Assembly: GCF_000936425.1 (NCBI RefSeq)
Contig: NZ_AVFK01000046.1
Span: 1 to 48,302 of the forward strand
Direction: 5' to 3'
DNA from: Skermanella aerolata KACC 11604
Lineage (GTDB): Bacteria > Pseudomonadota > Alphaproteobacteria > Azospirillales > Azospirillaceae
Length of the DNA: 48,302 nt
The translations under genes were made by a program, and so were the position numbers. The notes under the pieces are model-generated. The model made no database searches, was not told the DNA's origin, and saw only the letters and a list, made by a program, of their open reading frames with translations. Shown here one piece after another: positions 1-9,749 of the stretch; position 1 is the first letter of the stretch; each line of letters starts with the position of its first letter.

Positions 1-36
1 GGCTTTTCACACGAACTACCCGACAACGACAAACTT

Positions 37-65
37 ACTTCCGATAATGGGGGGTTATCGGAAGT
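37..65. repeat. 11-bp inverted repeat with 7-nt loop
   Basis: The arms ACTTCCGATAA (37-47) and TTATCGGAAGT (55-65) are perfectly complementary around a T/G-rich 7-nt centre. It lies in AT-richer DNA than the surroundings, upstream of a transposase remnant. It could be an operator, a small hairpin or part of an insertion-sequence end. The core TTCCGATAAT resembles the TTCCTGATAAT of the origin iterons near 12400, but one copy is not enough to claim a relation. Confidence 0.55.
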
Positions 66-295
66 TATGGTGGAGGGCGATGAAAATACAGAACTATCAA
101 TCTATATGCTTTTTAACTTCGTTCTAAAGGACAACCCACTGTATTTAAATGAACAATTGTCATTTTTAGACGATGCTGGCGGTCAGTGTACCGACCATTG
201 CCGTGCTGCGGACGGAAGTTCATCCCGGACCGGCTCGGAGGAGGGCCGATGGCCCACCCATCATGGAGGGATGATGGCCGACCCGATCTTACTAG

Positions 296-1672
296 GCGGA
301 GATCGTTGCGGCGCTCGAGGAGGTTGCCGGTGGCCGCCTCGACGCCGCCCTGGCTGGCAACCAGCACTTCTTAATCAGCGAGGGGCTTTTCATCCGCGAG
401 GGGCGTGGCGTTCAATGTCACCTGTTCGATCTATGCCAGGAGCGATCCAGTGACGCGCTGCGATGGGCTGTGGGGAAGCACCGGCATGGATCAGTGCCGA
501 TTAAACCAGCTTCGCCAGCGCGCGTCATCGGCGTCGATGATTGGGCTTGGCGCAAGGGCCAGCGCTACGGCACGATCATCGTCGATCTGGAACGCAATCG
601 GCCGATCGACCTGCTGCCGGACCGCCAAGGTGATACGGTTGCCGCCTGGCTGAAGGATCATCCCGGCACTGAAATCGTTGCCCGAGATCGCGCCGGCGGC
701 TATGCCGACGGTCTCCGAACCGGCGCTCCGGATGCCATCCAGGTCAGCGATCGGTGGCATCTCCTGCGCAACCTCAACGATGCCGTGGCGCGGGCTTTCG
801 ACTGGCATCACCGTGACCTGCATGCAGCAACAGCGGCGGCAACAAGTCAGGCTCCTGGCGTACCGGCATCGGCGCCTGCCGCACCTGAGGTGCTCTCCAC
901 ACCAGTTCCCGAGCTGTTGCACCCGAATCGGCATGCCGTCCGCCGCGCCCGCTTCGACGAGGTGATGGCGCTGCATCACAGGAACTGGCCCATCAAACGC
1001 ATTGCCCGAACCCTCGACCTCAATCTGAAGACGGTGCGCCGATGGCTGCGATCGGGTCAGCTGCCGACCTGGGACCAGCGGTCCCGCGGCAGTACGGTCG
1101 ACGTCCACGCCGAGTATCTGCACCAGCGCTGGAACGAGGGCTGCCACAACGCGGCACAGCTGTGGGACGAGATCCGCGGGCGCGGCTTTCGAGGGCAGCT
1201 CCGGACCGTGCAGCGCTGGGTCAGACACCTTCGGGACGCTGAGCCGTCATCACCCGGAACAGGTCCATTCGGGAGAGCGTGGAAGATGCCGTCGAAACGC
1301 CGGGCCGCATGGCTCGTGGTGGCTGATCCCGAGACAATCGACGCCACCGATCAGGGGTTCGTCGATGCGCTGATCGCCGGCTCGGCGGAACTTGGCCGGA
1401 TTATCGAACTGGCGCGCGTGTTCAATGCCATGGTGCGATACCAGCAGGCGGAGCGCCTGGACTCTTGGCTGGTAACGGCCAAGGAGACCGCCCTCGCCGG
1501 GTTCGCCGATGGCCTTGTCCGCGATCTCGCCGCGATCCGGGCGGCCCTGTCGCTGCCATGGAGTACCGGCCCGGTGGAAGGGCAGATCTGCCGCCTGAAG
1601 ACAATCAAGCGAACCATGTCTGGTCGCGCCAAGTTCGATCTGCTGCGTCACCGCGTTCTTGAAGCCGCCTGA
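296..1672 (+). pseudogene. ISL3-family transposase, N-terminal zinc-finger part missing
   Basis: From about 530 the reading frame gives a typical ISL3 DDE transposase core: GVDDWAWRKGQRYGTI, then a DRAGGYADG segment and the DRWHLLRNL motif. An inserted helix-turn-helix (about 'IKRIARTLDLNLKTVRRWL') and the conserved C-terminal segment ending in 'FDLLRHRVLEAA' follow. The frame is open from 296, but residues before about position 500 do not match the family and the CxxC zinc-binding N-terminus is absent. The first in-frame ATG is at 470. The C-terminus is complete. Some 400 residues remain where intact relatives of this type have roughly 500. I infer a truncated, inactive gene. An ISL3 N-terminal fragment lies at 13917-14229, in the same orientation but not directly complementary. 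Confidence 0.8.
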
Positions 1673-2035
1673 AATGGTGGTGGTCCACACCGATACCATT
1701 GCACCGAGTTTGCGGATGGACCCTATCCTGACGTCGGTTGACACTGCGCACTTTCCGGGCCCAGGCCAGGCCCGATTGGGATGCTGCGGCGGCGGCTGCC
1801 TGAGAGTTGCCAGAGACTCAGGACTACCGCGCGTCGGCCAAGTTCCTGTGACAACGCCTTCCACCCACCAAGGCCGAAGCACGCTACTATGCTCAAACTG
1901 AGCATGTCGCCAGGGCGGCGTGACTCAAATCAACCAGCCTCCGACAAACGCGGGGCGGTTCACTCGCCGACGCCCTACTCTACCGCACGCCCGGTTCTTA
2001 GGGGAGGTGATCGCAGCAATGTGATCTCCTTACTC
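1673..2035. other. No recognised gene; probable ISL3 right-end flank
   Basis: Directly after the ISL3 stop, the sequence around 1706-1724 (ACCGAGTTTGCGGATGGACC) looks like an ISL3-type terminal region, but I cannot confirm a matching left end. The rest shows no codon bias or family match on either strand. Confidence 0.35.
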
Positions 2036-2171
2036 CTAGTCAACCGCCGCATTAACAAATCGCAGCAGATGCACTGGTCCCGCCACGACGTCGATCTCCT
2101 ACTCCAAGTCCGCTGTGCCGTCCTCAACGGCAAGTTCGGCCCCGGCTTCGGACAGCTGTTCGACACCAATC
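2036..2171 (+). pseudogene. ISKra4-family transposase, C-terminal fragment
   Basis: The translation contains 'NKSQQMHWSRHDVDLLLQVR' followed by AVLNG. This matches the conserved C-terminal end of ISKra4-type transposases (family pattern K-x-QQM-x-W-x(5)-A-x-LLLQ-x-R). Only about 45 residues are recognisable and no upstream catalytic region is visible, so this is a remnant. The open frame continues to 2263 without family similarity. Confidence 0.6.
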
Positions 2172-2737
2172 CAGCTCCGGAACGGCTATGGCAGCTTGCT
2201 CTCAATAGCGCGGCAGTCCCTTCTATCACAATGGTGTCAGCCCAGGCGATGATACTGCAGTGAATCCGACGTGGGACAGGAGGGTGGGATATGACGCAGA
2301 TCACGATCGAAGTCCTGCTACAGTCGGCGCACCGATGGTCCGGTTGCCCGCCAGCGCTTAACCGGCGACGGCGACAGGGCTTAGGTGATGTGGTGGCAGA
2401 AAACCGCTTGGACTGCTCCGTATGACTTCGGTCCCGTTGTCATGCCCCTCGATCAGGCTCTCCGGTTTATCGTCATCGCGAGCTTCTTCTGGACCAACGC
2501 CTGATGTCCCTCAATCCCACTGAATGTGCGAAGTCCAGCTTAGGAATTCGCCACAGTACCACCCCTGTTCGCCGTCAAGCTCATATAGCTTTTCGGCTTC
2601 CGTCCACCAACCTGACAGTACCGAGGATATCACTGCAGTGATGGGGTCGACGGCTGTCGGTTGAGGCAAAGGCCATCACTGCGGTAATGGGGGTGGCGTA
2701 TCTCAGACTTGGCTCGATTGCTCCTGTGGTTCGTCCG
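2172..2737. other. No recognised gene
   Basis: No convincing reading frame on either strand. The only structure I see is the pair of ATCACTGC-type palindromes described separately. Confidence 0.4.
2629..2688. promoter_or_regulatory. Palindrome ATCACTGCAGTGAT with a second degenerate copy
   Basis: A perfect 14-bp palindrome lies at 2629-2642, and a near copy, ATCACTGCGGTAAT, at 2675-2688. Both are followed by a G-rich stretch. The spacing between their starts is 46 bp. This looks like a pair of dimer-binding sites for a lost or distant regulator. No gene starts directly downstream. Confidence 0.35.
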
Positions 2738-3808
2738 CTAAATCAGTGAAATAGTTGGGAGAGCCGCGACGCCAAGCCGGCGGACTTGGCGATGGTGCCG
2801 CCGGCGTCCCCGGATGAATGGATGCTTGTGCTCATTCCAGCAGGCGGTGGTGCGTTCAACCGCCTGTTCGATCTCGGCCCAGGTCTCGAAGCGTCGTCCT
2901 TCCAAGGCCAGGGAGCGCAGCACCTTCCACCACGGCTCGATCAGGTTGAGGTAGGCAGCGTACTTGGGCTGGAAGACGAACTCCCAGCGTGGATGAAGCA
3001 GGCTGAACAGCAGCATGTCGGGCTCGCTGTGAGTGCTGAGATTGTCACTACGGCATAAATCTGCTCGACAGTGGGATCGATCCAGGCCTCGACCTCGCCG
3101 AAGAAATCAACCCAGTTGGTCGTGGTGCGGCGATCGTAGAGATGCGACAAGAGACATAGCCGCGACCGCGTCGGCCATAGTCGATCTCCTGTTTGGCCCG
3201 CTCGGCCTTAGGCGCTGCCGGCGTGACGAGTTGCTGGCCTGGAAAGCTCCTGGCCGCCTGCGGCCCCATCTTGTCCAGGCAAACCACTATGCTGCCGACC
3301 GGCGCCGCCGTGTAGGGGTGCTCAATGACCCCTTTTTTTGGCAAAGTCGAGAACGACCCGTTCACCAAACCAAGTTTCCTCATGACGCCATTCCCAGGCC
3401 TTCGCGGATGAAGATCTCGCTGATCCGGCTGCGGCGCATGGCGGTGCCCTGGTCAGAGAGATAAGCCACCAGCCGATTCAGGGTCCAGCAGGCGAAGGGC
3501 AAACCCAGCTCAGTGGGGTGGGTCAAGGCTGCGGTGATGACGGCACTGCGCTGCTCGGCAGAATATGTCGGCGGCCGTCCGGTGTGCACATCCTCTTCCA
3601 GCCCGTCCAGAGCGCGCGCATTGAAGCGGTTGATCCAGTAGCGAACCGTGTTGCCGCACAAGTCCATCCGGCCGGCGATCTCCTCCGCCTTCAGGCCGCT
3701 CATGGCATGGACGACAATCTGGGCGCGGCGGACAAAGGCAGTCCCAAGCGTGTGTGACCGCATGATCCGCTGAACTTCCGCCCGCTTATCATCCGTCAGG
3801 TCCCGCAA
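2738..3808 (-). pseudogene. IS630-family transposase, multiply frameshifted
   Basis: The N-terminal 142 codons (3808-3380) hold the helix-turn-helix part ('VRYWINRFNARALDGLEED'). A second frame (about 3380-3170) gives the DDE core pieces 'VVCLDKMGPQAARSFPGQQL' and 'AKQEIDYGRRGRGYV'. A third (about 3150-3050) gives 'YDRRTTTNWVDFFGEVEAWI', and a fourth (about 3016-2790) gives 'FQPKYAAYLNLIEPWWKVL' through the C-terminus. The total span of about 357 codons equals a full-length IS630 transposase. There are at least three frame changes, including a small deletion before YDRRTTTNW and a lost base in the 'YAVVDNLS' motif. I infer a dead gene. Confidence 0.85.
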
Positions 3809-3920
3809 TCAAGGCGTCATGGCCCTCCTCTACGTGGATTCAGCACCCCGAGCCTACCCGGCTCAGGGGAGCAGCGCCGATCTCAGATTTGCAGCATCAA
3901 GCGGGACATCCCCCTACTGC

Positions 3921-4070
3921 GTGGACCTGAGCGACGCCGAGCCGACCGAGTTGCAGGCCTTGGTCAGCGGGGCCAGCAGGCAGTGCGCAAGATCAAGCGG
4001 GCGCAGATCCTGCTAGCCGCTAACGCGGACTGGGGTGACGAGGCAATCGCCGCCCCCCTCGCGGTCGTCA
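3921..4070 (+). pseudogene. Second IS630-family transposase, N-terminal fragment
   Basis: 'VDLSDAEPTELQALVSG' in one frame continues after a frameshift near 3975 as 'AVRKIKRAQILLAANADWGD' and EAIAAPLAVV. This is the N-terminal start of IS630-type transposases (family: LSDAER-x-L-x-AL-x-SGGK-x(4)-R-x-KRAQILLAA). Only about 50 residues remain. Similarity stops shortly before the target site of the IS4 element, so this remnant may be what the IS4 element landed next to. Confidence 0.65.
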
Positions 4071-4103
4071 TCACGGCTCACCTCCTGATAACGACGCTAG
4101 GCG

Positions 4104-5556
4104 CAATGCTGTTCACTTTGAGCGGTAAGACGGCTATGATGGTGCCCCCTTGGTGATGCAGGATCGGCAGCCATGGCTGGTGTTCCTGTTGGCCTTCCGG
4201 CCGGCATTCGTCTGAGCGACCACATCAGCCTCGGGGTGATCGCCGGGGCTGTGCCATTGGCGCGGGTGCGCAAGATCCTGGCCGAGACCGGCCGGGCGAG
4301 CGAGCGCGATCTGCCGGCGTCGGTGATGGTCTACTACGTCATTGCCATGGCGCTCTACATGGGCTCGAGCACGCGCGAGGTGCTGCGCTGTCTGCTCGAG
4401 GGCCTACGCTGGCTTTGGGGTGCGGAGGCGGTCCGGGTTGCTGGCAAGAGCGGCATCTCGCAGGCCCGTAGCTGGCTCGGAGAAGCGCCGCTGCAGCGGC
4501 TCTACGAGGAGCTGGTGCAGCCGATTGCCACCCCGGCCACCAAGGGAGCGCGATACCGTGGCTGGCGGCTGACCAGCCTCGACGGCACCTGCCTGGACGT
4601 GGCTTACACGGAGGAGAACCGGTCGAAGTTTGGCCTGCCTGGGGTCAGTTGGGGGGAGAGCGCCTTCCCGCAGGTGCGGCTCGTAGCGCTGGTCGAGAAC
4701 GGCACGCATGTGCTGTTCGGCGCCCGGCTGGGTCGCTGCGCCGAAGGCGAGACGCCGCTGGCGCACGCCGTGCTGGGCGCGCTGCGGCCCGACATGCTGT
4801 GCCTGGCGGACCGGCAGTTCTTCGGCCACGCGCTCTGGAGCCGGGCGGTGAGCACCGGCGCCGACCTGCTCTGGCGCGTCAAAAGCAACCTGCGGCTGCC
4901 GCGCGAGCAGGTGCTGCCGGATGGCTCCTATCTGAGCACGGTCTACCCGAGCGAGACGGATCGCCGGCACCGCAGCAACGGCCTGCGGCTGCGGGTGGTG
5001 GAGTACCGGCTGGCGGGCATCGCCGATGCCGAGCCACTCTATCGCGTGGTGACCAGCATCCTCGACCCGCAGCGCGCCCTGGGGGCGGAGCTGGCGGCGC
5101 TGTACCACGAGAGGTGGGAGATCGAGGTCGCCTTGGCCGAGCTGAAGACGCAGCTCCGGGGCGCACGGGTGGTGCTACGCTCCGAGACCCTGGCGCTGGT
5201 GCGCCAGGAGGTCTGGGGCCTGCTGCTGGCGCATTTCGCCGTGCGTGGGCTGATGCACGAAGCCGCCCTGCAGGCCAACGAGGACCCTGACCGGCTATCC
5301 TTCTCGCACGCCGTGCACGTCCTCCGCCGAAAGATCCCGCACTTCGCGGCGCTTTCCCCCTCGGCGCAGGCGTGCCCTGCATAAGGCGGTGCTGGACGAG
5401 ATCCTGGAGGAGCGTGCGGTGAGTGGTCGCGGCCGGCTGGTGCCGCGCGGGGTCAAGCGGAAGATGAGCAACTACCCGTTGCGCCCGCGCACCCCGCAGC
5501 CAATCACCCGCATCGATTACGAAGCCGCAATAAGAATCCTAAAGTGAACAGCATTG
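4104..5556 (+). mobile_element. IS4-family insertion sequence with perfect target duplication
   Basis: The element is bounded by inverted repeats CAATGCTGTTCACTTT (4104-4119) and AAAGTGAACAGCATTG (5541-5556). These are perfect over 16 bp. They are flanked by a perfect 10-bp direct duplication, ACGCTAGGCG, at 4094-4103 and 5557-5566. A 9-12 bp duplication is characteristic of the IS4 family. Element length is 1453 bp. The intact ends and duplication say this is the most recent insertion in the left part of the window. Confidence 0.9.
4173..5547 (+). pseudogene. IS4-family transposase, one frameshift near the C-terminus
   Basis: This is a DDE transposase with the IS4 N-terminal domain (first about 110 residues) followed by the catalytic domain: 'LTSLDGTCLDVAYTEENRSK' carries the first Asp, 'MLCLADRQFFGHALW' the second, and 'YHERWEIEVALAELKTQLRG' is the Y-(2)-R-(3)-E-(6)-K signature with the catalytic Glu. 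The first frame stops at 5384 (403 codons). The sequence GCTTTCCCCCTCGG around 5351 contains a C5 run (5356-5360). Removing one C restores a frame that continues as 'RRRALHKAVLDEILEERAV' and ends at 5547, just inside the right inverted repeat. The frameshift may be a natural slippage site, a true mutation or a sequencing error. Confidence 0.85.
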
Positions 5557-5566
5557 ACGCTAGGCG

Positions 5567-6195
5567 GGACTATGCGGCGCGTCAAGATACTGCCGACGCT
5601 CCTTTAAGGCGACACCGGCTGCACCGGCTGCACCGGGATGATCATCATGGATGCTTAGGATGAGCACAATGTCCTGGCACTGAAGGCGATTGTTCAGAAG
5701 ATTCTCGAACTTGACCCGGATCAACCACCTTGAACATGCAGAGCAGCAGATAGACCTGGGCTCCAAGCCGATAAGCACGGACCTGCAATTTTTCTGATCT
5801 CATCGTCAGCCGATGTCCGCCATCGTTCTGAAACCGTCCGGGAATGGGTCCTTGATTGTTCAGCGCAGGACAAAACGAGAGGGATGACCTTTGCCCAGGT
5901 AGGTGTTTCAGGGAGCTTGGTTTCTTGCCTCCATCGTTGTCCTCGGCACTGCCAGGATGGCATCTTAGATCGGCCAGCTCCTTGGGACCTCAATCGGATG
6001 CATACTTCGGCTGAATCCTTCCCCCCCTTCTGATTTCGGGTTCTTCCGCAGGTCTTGTCCGAAGGTTGGTAGGAAATTGGCTGGTGGCGTAATCTCCTGA
6101 GGTTGAGGAACCAACACCGGCGGGCTTGTCACCGCTGCAAGAGATTACATCCTGGAAAAGACTACATCCAGCGACACTCCGGTTCGATTGTTGGC
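5567..6195. other. No recognised gene
   Basis: Short open stretches exist on the minus strand (5560-5778, 5721-5993, 5990-6214), but they overlap each other and have no recognisable motif, codon bias or ribosome site. A short direct duplication, GGCTGCACC, occurs around 5609-5625. I regard the stretch as decayed DNA. Confidence 0.4.
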
Positions 6196-6309
6196 GACGA
6201 CTGGTTCGATTCACTAGAAGTCGGGGTACGGCTGCGAATCCGTTCGTTCATCGAGGCAATGCTGGAGAGCGAAATAGCACTGGCATTGAACCGCAGGCGT
6301 GATGAGCGG
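6196..6309 (+). pseudogene. IS256 (mutator)-family transposase, N-terminal fragment
   Basis: The segment 'DDWFDSLEVGVRLRIRSFIE' continuing AMLESEIALALNRRR matches the N-terminal part of IS256-type transposases (family: DWFDPLE-x-G-(R/L)-x-R-(V/I)-R-x-FI-x-x-(M/L)-LEEEL). The catalytic domain is absent and the frame ends at 6360. This is a remnant only. Confidence 0.55.
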
Positions 6310-7039
6310 ACTAAACCGTCATCCTCTATACAGACGGCAGTTCGTCGGCTACGGATATGATTTTTGCCGATGCCGCCTCACCGGCCGCCGTATTTTGTCA
6401 GGATAGGCGAGGACTGCACAGCATACCTTACTTTCACTTTGTGAAAGTCATAATCCAGCACGATCCGGAAACCTTCGTCCTCTATAACGAGAGCGCCACC
6501 ACCCTTCCGGTTCTCTTCCTGCGAGATAGTCCGCCAATGGCCGTACAGTTTCAGATTCTCGACGATCCGCAGGCCAGTCGGCTTCAGAATGTCCAGTATC
6601 CGGTCGTGTCGAAGAAGCCGGCATCGACGGCCAGCACGACTTGTGTTTCCTTCTGGAGCTCCTCGGCCGTCGTGCCACCTCGTTCCCCGACACGATCCTG
6701 AAACTAAACAGCTTCGAAGCCAACCGCTTGCCATGATCACGAATGTGAGCGCCCGGCGCTCTAGACGGATGCTCATGGCCTGCATGCCGGCACGGGCTGG
6801 TTCTACGACCGGTCACGGAGTCTGGGCCATCGCCGTCGCTGCCGCCTTCGCGCTGGCAGGAACCTCCTTGCCTGTGGATACCGTGACCCGCCGGAGAGAG
6901 AGGCGAGGCAGAGCGGCGTGGTACGATGCTGTGTCCCGCCATATGCCTGAAGCACGATCGAAGAGCATCGAGGTACCGCTATCAAGCCGACCCGCAAAGC
7001 CCCCTCATTCACATCCATAGGATGTTCAGCCTGTTCTGG
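6310..7039 (-). other. Decayed, unrecognised coding remnant downstream of parB
   Basis: On the minus strand 6378-6600 gives a protein-like stretch containing 'ILKPTGLRIVENLKLYGHW' and 'GGGALVIEDEGFRIVLDYDF', ending in a stop at 6378. Immediately upstream in another frame is 'KETQVVLAVDAGFFDTTGY', so at least one frameshift separates them. I do not recognise the family. The reading direction continues that of parB, so it may be the wreck of a gene once downstream of the partition operon. Confidence 0.35.
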
Positions 7040-8176
7040 TCAGTCCTTTGTCTTCTTCGTTCTTTGCGAGACCCCAAGGATGCTCTCCACCTCAGCAACA
7101 AGTCCCGGAAGCCTGCGCGCCACCTCCTCGATAACAGCCTGATCCAACGCTGGGTCGAAGCGCAACAGAGACTGGCGGCCGGAACGCGTGAGAGTTGCCA
7201 GCTTGCCTCCATCCTGCCTTGCGAGAACCAGGTTCTTAGACGGCAGGTTAGGGGCTTGCGTCACGGCGCGCAGCGCCGCTGCGATCTGTGTCCGGGTTCC
7301 TCTTCCCATTTGTGTCGAGACCGCCGACACCATCCGTTCTAGGAGTTCCAGATCAGGGTCTGACGATATCTCCTCTTTGCCCATACCGGCATGATGCTTC
7401 CGCATAGACGCATGAAGCCGCATCGCATCGTTGCGTCCGAGCTGCCTTGGATCGTCCAGCCGGTCGATCAGGCTATCGGGTAGACGGCCCATTTTGCGCC
7501 ATTCCACCACGGTCGGCTGAGAAACGCCCATCATCTTACCCAACTGGGCCGTGCTTAAGCCTTGGCCGTCCGAAAGTCGGGCAATCCAGCGGCACCGCTC
7601 GAACAGGCTGACGTCCTCGCGCTCTGAGTTCTCGCGCCACTGAGCCTCAAGCATCTGAGAGTCGGTGAGGGGACGCACCCGTGCCAAAACGGGGATGCCC
7701 AAATTTCGGCATGCTGCCAACCGCCGACGTCCGGCAGCCAGTTCGTAACGCCCGCTGTCATCTCGAGCCCGGCGCACCAAGATCGGTTGGTCTTGCCCAT
7801 TCGTGCTGATCGACACGGTCAAGGCTGTGAAGGCGTCGTCTGTGAAGGCGCGCGGGTCTCGATCGGCGGGGAGCGGGTCGTCGACCTCATCGGGTGATAG
7901 GGCGATGAGTGAGTCGCCGCGCTCGCGGGCCTCTTCGAGTTCCTTCTCAATGCGTCGAAGCTTCTCCTCTACAGCCTCGGAATACTGGCCGAGCGAGCGG
8001 CCGACAATGCCGCGGCCGGCCGCCGACGATGCCGGCCCTTGTTCGTCATGAGGGACCCTTTCCTGCATCTCCAAGGTCTTCTCCTCCAAGCTGCTGCGTT
8101 TTTCCGCCAGCCCGAACACCATGTCCGTCAGTGCCGTTCTCTTGTTGACCGGCTTCGGTCTGCCCGCGACGCTCAT
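7040..8176 (-). CDS. parB: ParB-type partition protein
   Basis: This is a centromere-binding partition protein of the RepABC/plasmid ParB class (378 aa). The N-terminus has a basic segment and a heptad-rich coiled-coil (about residues 70-90, 'VEEKLRRIEKELEEARERGD'). The ParB nuclease-like/CTPase domain follows, with 'GRYELAAGRRRLAACRNLGI' and 'EAQWRENSEREDVSLFERCR' (the ENxxRED box). Then comes a helix-turn-helix, 'STAQLGKMMGVSQPTVVEWR'. ParB loads on parS sites and is moved by ParA. The ATG start overlaps the parA stop as ATGA, so the two genes form one translationally coupled operon. The parS site was not identified in this window. Confidence 0.93.
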   Translation of the reverse strand: MSVAGRPKPVNKRTALTDMVFGLAEKRSSLEEKTLEMQERVPHDEQGPASSAAGRGIVGRSLGQYSEAVEEKLRRIEKELEEARERGDSLIALSPDEVDDPLPADRDPRAFTDDAFTALTVSISTNGQDQPILVRRARDDSGRYELAAGRRRLAACRNLGIPVLARVRPLTDSQMLEAQWRENSEREDVSLFERCRWIARLSDGQGLSTAQLGKMMGVSQPTVVEWRKMGRLPDSLIDRLDDPRQLGRNDAMRLHASMRKHHAGMGKEEISSDPDLELLERMVSAVSTQMGRGTRTQIAAALRAVTQAPNLPSKNLVLARQDGGKLATLTRSGRQSLLRFDPALDQAVIEEVARRLPGLVAEVESILGVSQRTKKTKD

Positions 8177-9390
8177 GCGACCTCCAAGTCGCGCAAGCGC
8201 AACCGACCGCGCCCCCAGATACGCAGCAATTCAGCTTCGATCAATGCGTTCACCTCGTTCATCGCTTCGATAGCACGCTCGTAGGTTCTTCGGTTCCCGA
8301 CCGGTTCGTACTCGTACAAGGTTTCCTTTAGGATGCCGGCGCTGTCCATCATGGCTGTTTCCACCATCGAATGTTCGAGGGCGGCCTCGGCGAAGAGCGC
8401 TCGCTCCCAGTGCACGATGGTCGTTTGGCTCCGGTCCGACGGCTTGTACTTCGTCGTCAGAATACGCACGAAATCGTAATTCAGCATGTCCCTGGAAACC
8501 GATGTCCGGAAGTCGCGGGCGATCTCGCTCATGAAGCGGAAGAATTCGCCTGAACTGGCGAAATCGATCATCTGCGGCGGGATCGGCACGACAAGGCCGG
8601 ATGCTGCGACGAGCGCATTGATGGTGAGCATGCCGACGTCCGGCCGGCAGTCGCAGACGACGACGTCGTAATCTCCACCCACCTTGGACAGGAAGGCTTG
8701 CAACTCGCGGAAGAACGGACGCTCATCCCGTACCCGGCCGATCAGTTCGTACTCTGCGCTCTGCAGGGCAATGCTCGCCGGGACAAGGGACAACCCCGGC
8801 CAGTAGGTGTCTCTTATCATCCCTTTCGCGATATCGCCGGCGTCACGTCCTAGATCATCCCGGCGTACCCATCCGGCGAAGGTCTCGTCCTCGTTGACCT
8901 CCGTATCCGGGTGTATTCCGAAAAGGGCAGTAGCCGATGCCTGCGGATCAAGGTCTACCATCAAGACGCGATATCCGTGCAAGGCTAGGTACTGGGCAAA
9001 ATGAGTGGAGCTGGTCGTCTTCCCGCTGCCACCCTTGAAATTGACGAACGAGACGATTTGGAGTTTCTCGCCTTCGCCGTCGGTCCTGTGCGTTCGGTAA
9101 CGCGCATTCCCGGTCGAGTTCAGCAACCATTCGCGAGCCGCGTGGATCTCATGGATGCTGAATGTCCTTCGGCCTGACTCGCCGGATTTGCCCTGCGGAA
9201 ATTCGGTATTCTCCCGGAGCAAGTTGCGCAGGTGGCTTTGCGAGACGCCGAGGATGTCTGCCGTCTCCTTCAAGGAGAATGGTCTCAGCCGCTTGCGCCG
9301 ATCCGGCTCGTTTTCCAACTCGACGGCCCGCCTCTGCACTTCCGTGCACACATCGGCGAACCCCCTGAACATTTGCTCTATGTCGATCAC
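8173..9390 (-). CDS. parA: ParA-type partition ATPase
   Basis: This is a type Ia Walker-type partition ATPase (405 aa) that segregates the plasmid with ParB over the nucleoid. An N-terminal MerR-like helix-turn-helix ('SLKETADILGVSQSHLRNLL', about residues 39-58) precedes the ATPase domain. The deviant Walker A is KGGSGKTT (about 119-126), the Walker A' is VLMVDLDPQ (about 142-150), and the Walker B is 'DVVVCDCRPD'. The N-terminal DNA-binding part suggests that it represses its own operon, as known for this type. The start used is GTG at 9390 after a GAGGGCGG-like ribosome site; an ATG six codons later is the alternative. The upstream region is cut at about 9540 by nested insertion elements. 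Confidence 0.94.
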   Translation of the reverse strand: MIDIEQMFRGFADVCTEVQRRAVELENEPDRRKRLRPFSLKETADILGVSQSHLRNLLRENTEFPQGKSGESGRRTFSIHEIHAAREWLLNSTGNARYRTHRTDGEGEKLQIVSFVNFKGGSGKTTSSTHFAQYLALHGYRVLMVDLDPQASATALFGIHPDTEVNEDETFAGWVRRDDLGRDAGDIAKGMIRDTYWPGLSLVPASIALQSAEYELIGRVRDERPFFRELQAFLSKVGGDYDVVVCDCRPDVGMLTINALVAASGLVVPIPPQMIDFASSGEFFRFMSEIARDFRTSVSRDMLNYDFVRILTTKYKPSDRSQTTIVHWERALFAEAALEHSMVETAMMDSAGILKETLYEYEPVGNRRTYERAIEAMNEVNALIEAELLRIWGRGRLRLRDLEVA

Positions 9391-9541
9391 GAACCGCCCT
9401 CGCTACTATACGCCCCACAGGATGATGGACGGCTGATTTGCGGCAAGCAAGCCGGAAATGCTCCGAAGGTATTGAATGTCTACATCGTAGCTGGCAATTG
9501 GATTTCATAAGCCAAGCTGGTGCACCATCGTTTTTTTCTCC
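9391..9541. promoter_or_regulatory. parA upstream region (probable promoter)
   Basis: About 150 bp of non-coding DNA remain between the parA start and the first insertion-element end. On the minus strand, TTGCCA followed 17 bp later by CAATAC, or the TATAGT near 9407, could be promoter elements. Neither is strong. No obvious operator or parS repeat is visible. Confidence 0.3.
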
Positions 9542-9705
9542 TTCAACCCATGAAATTCGATGTTCCTAATTGTGCTCCGGGATAGCGAACTGATGCTGGC
9601 ATGATCGGGATATGGCGTAATCGGGAAGGGGGCGGTAGCTCCCCGGCGATCGGAACGAGGTGTGATGTGTTCAGCCTGACGTCAACACCGATCGAGAGAG
9701 CTACC

Positions 9706-9741
9706 ATGATGGAACTCTATGTAGGCCTGGACGTCTCGCTG
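9706..9741 (+). pseudogene. IS110-family transposase, first 12 codons only
   Basis: ATG-ATG-GAA starts a frame reading MMELYVGLDVSL, the diagnostic beginning of IS110/IS1111 transposases (YVGLDVSLKxT, with the first catalytic Asp). The next codon, TGA, is already the first base triplet of the IS3 inverted repeat at 9742, so the IS3 insertion cut this gene. A purine-rich ribosome site, GAGAGAG, lies 7-8 bases upstream. Confidence 0.7.
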
Positions 9742-9749
9742 TGAACCGC

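Noticed and set aside
4404-5108. Minus-strand frames inside the IS4 element
   Set aside because: They are antisense to a transposase with clear catalytic motifs.
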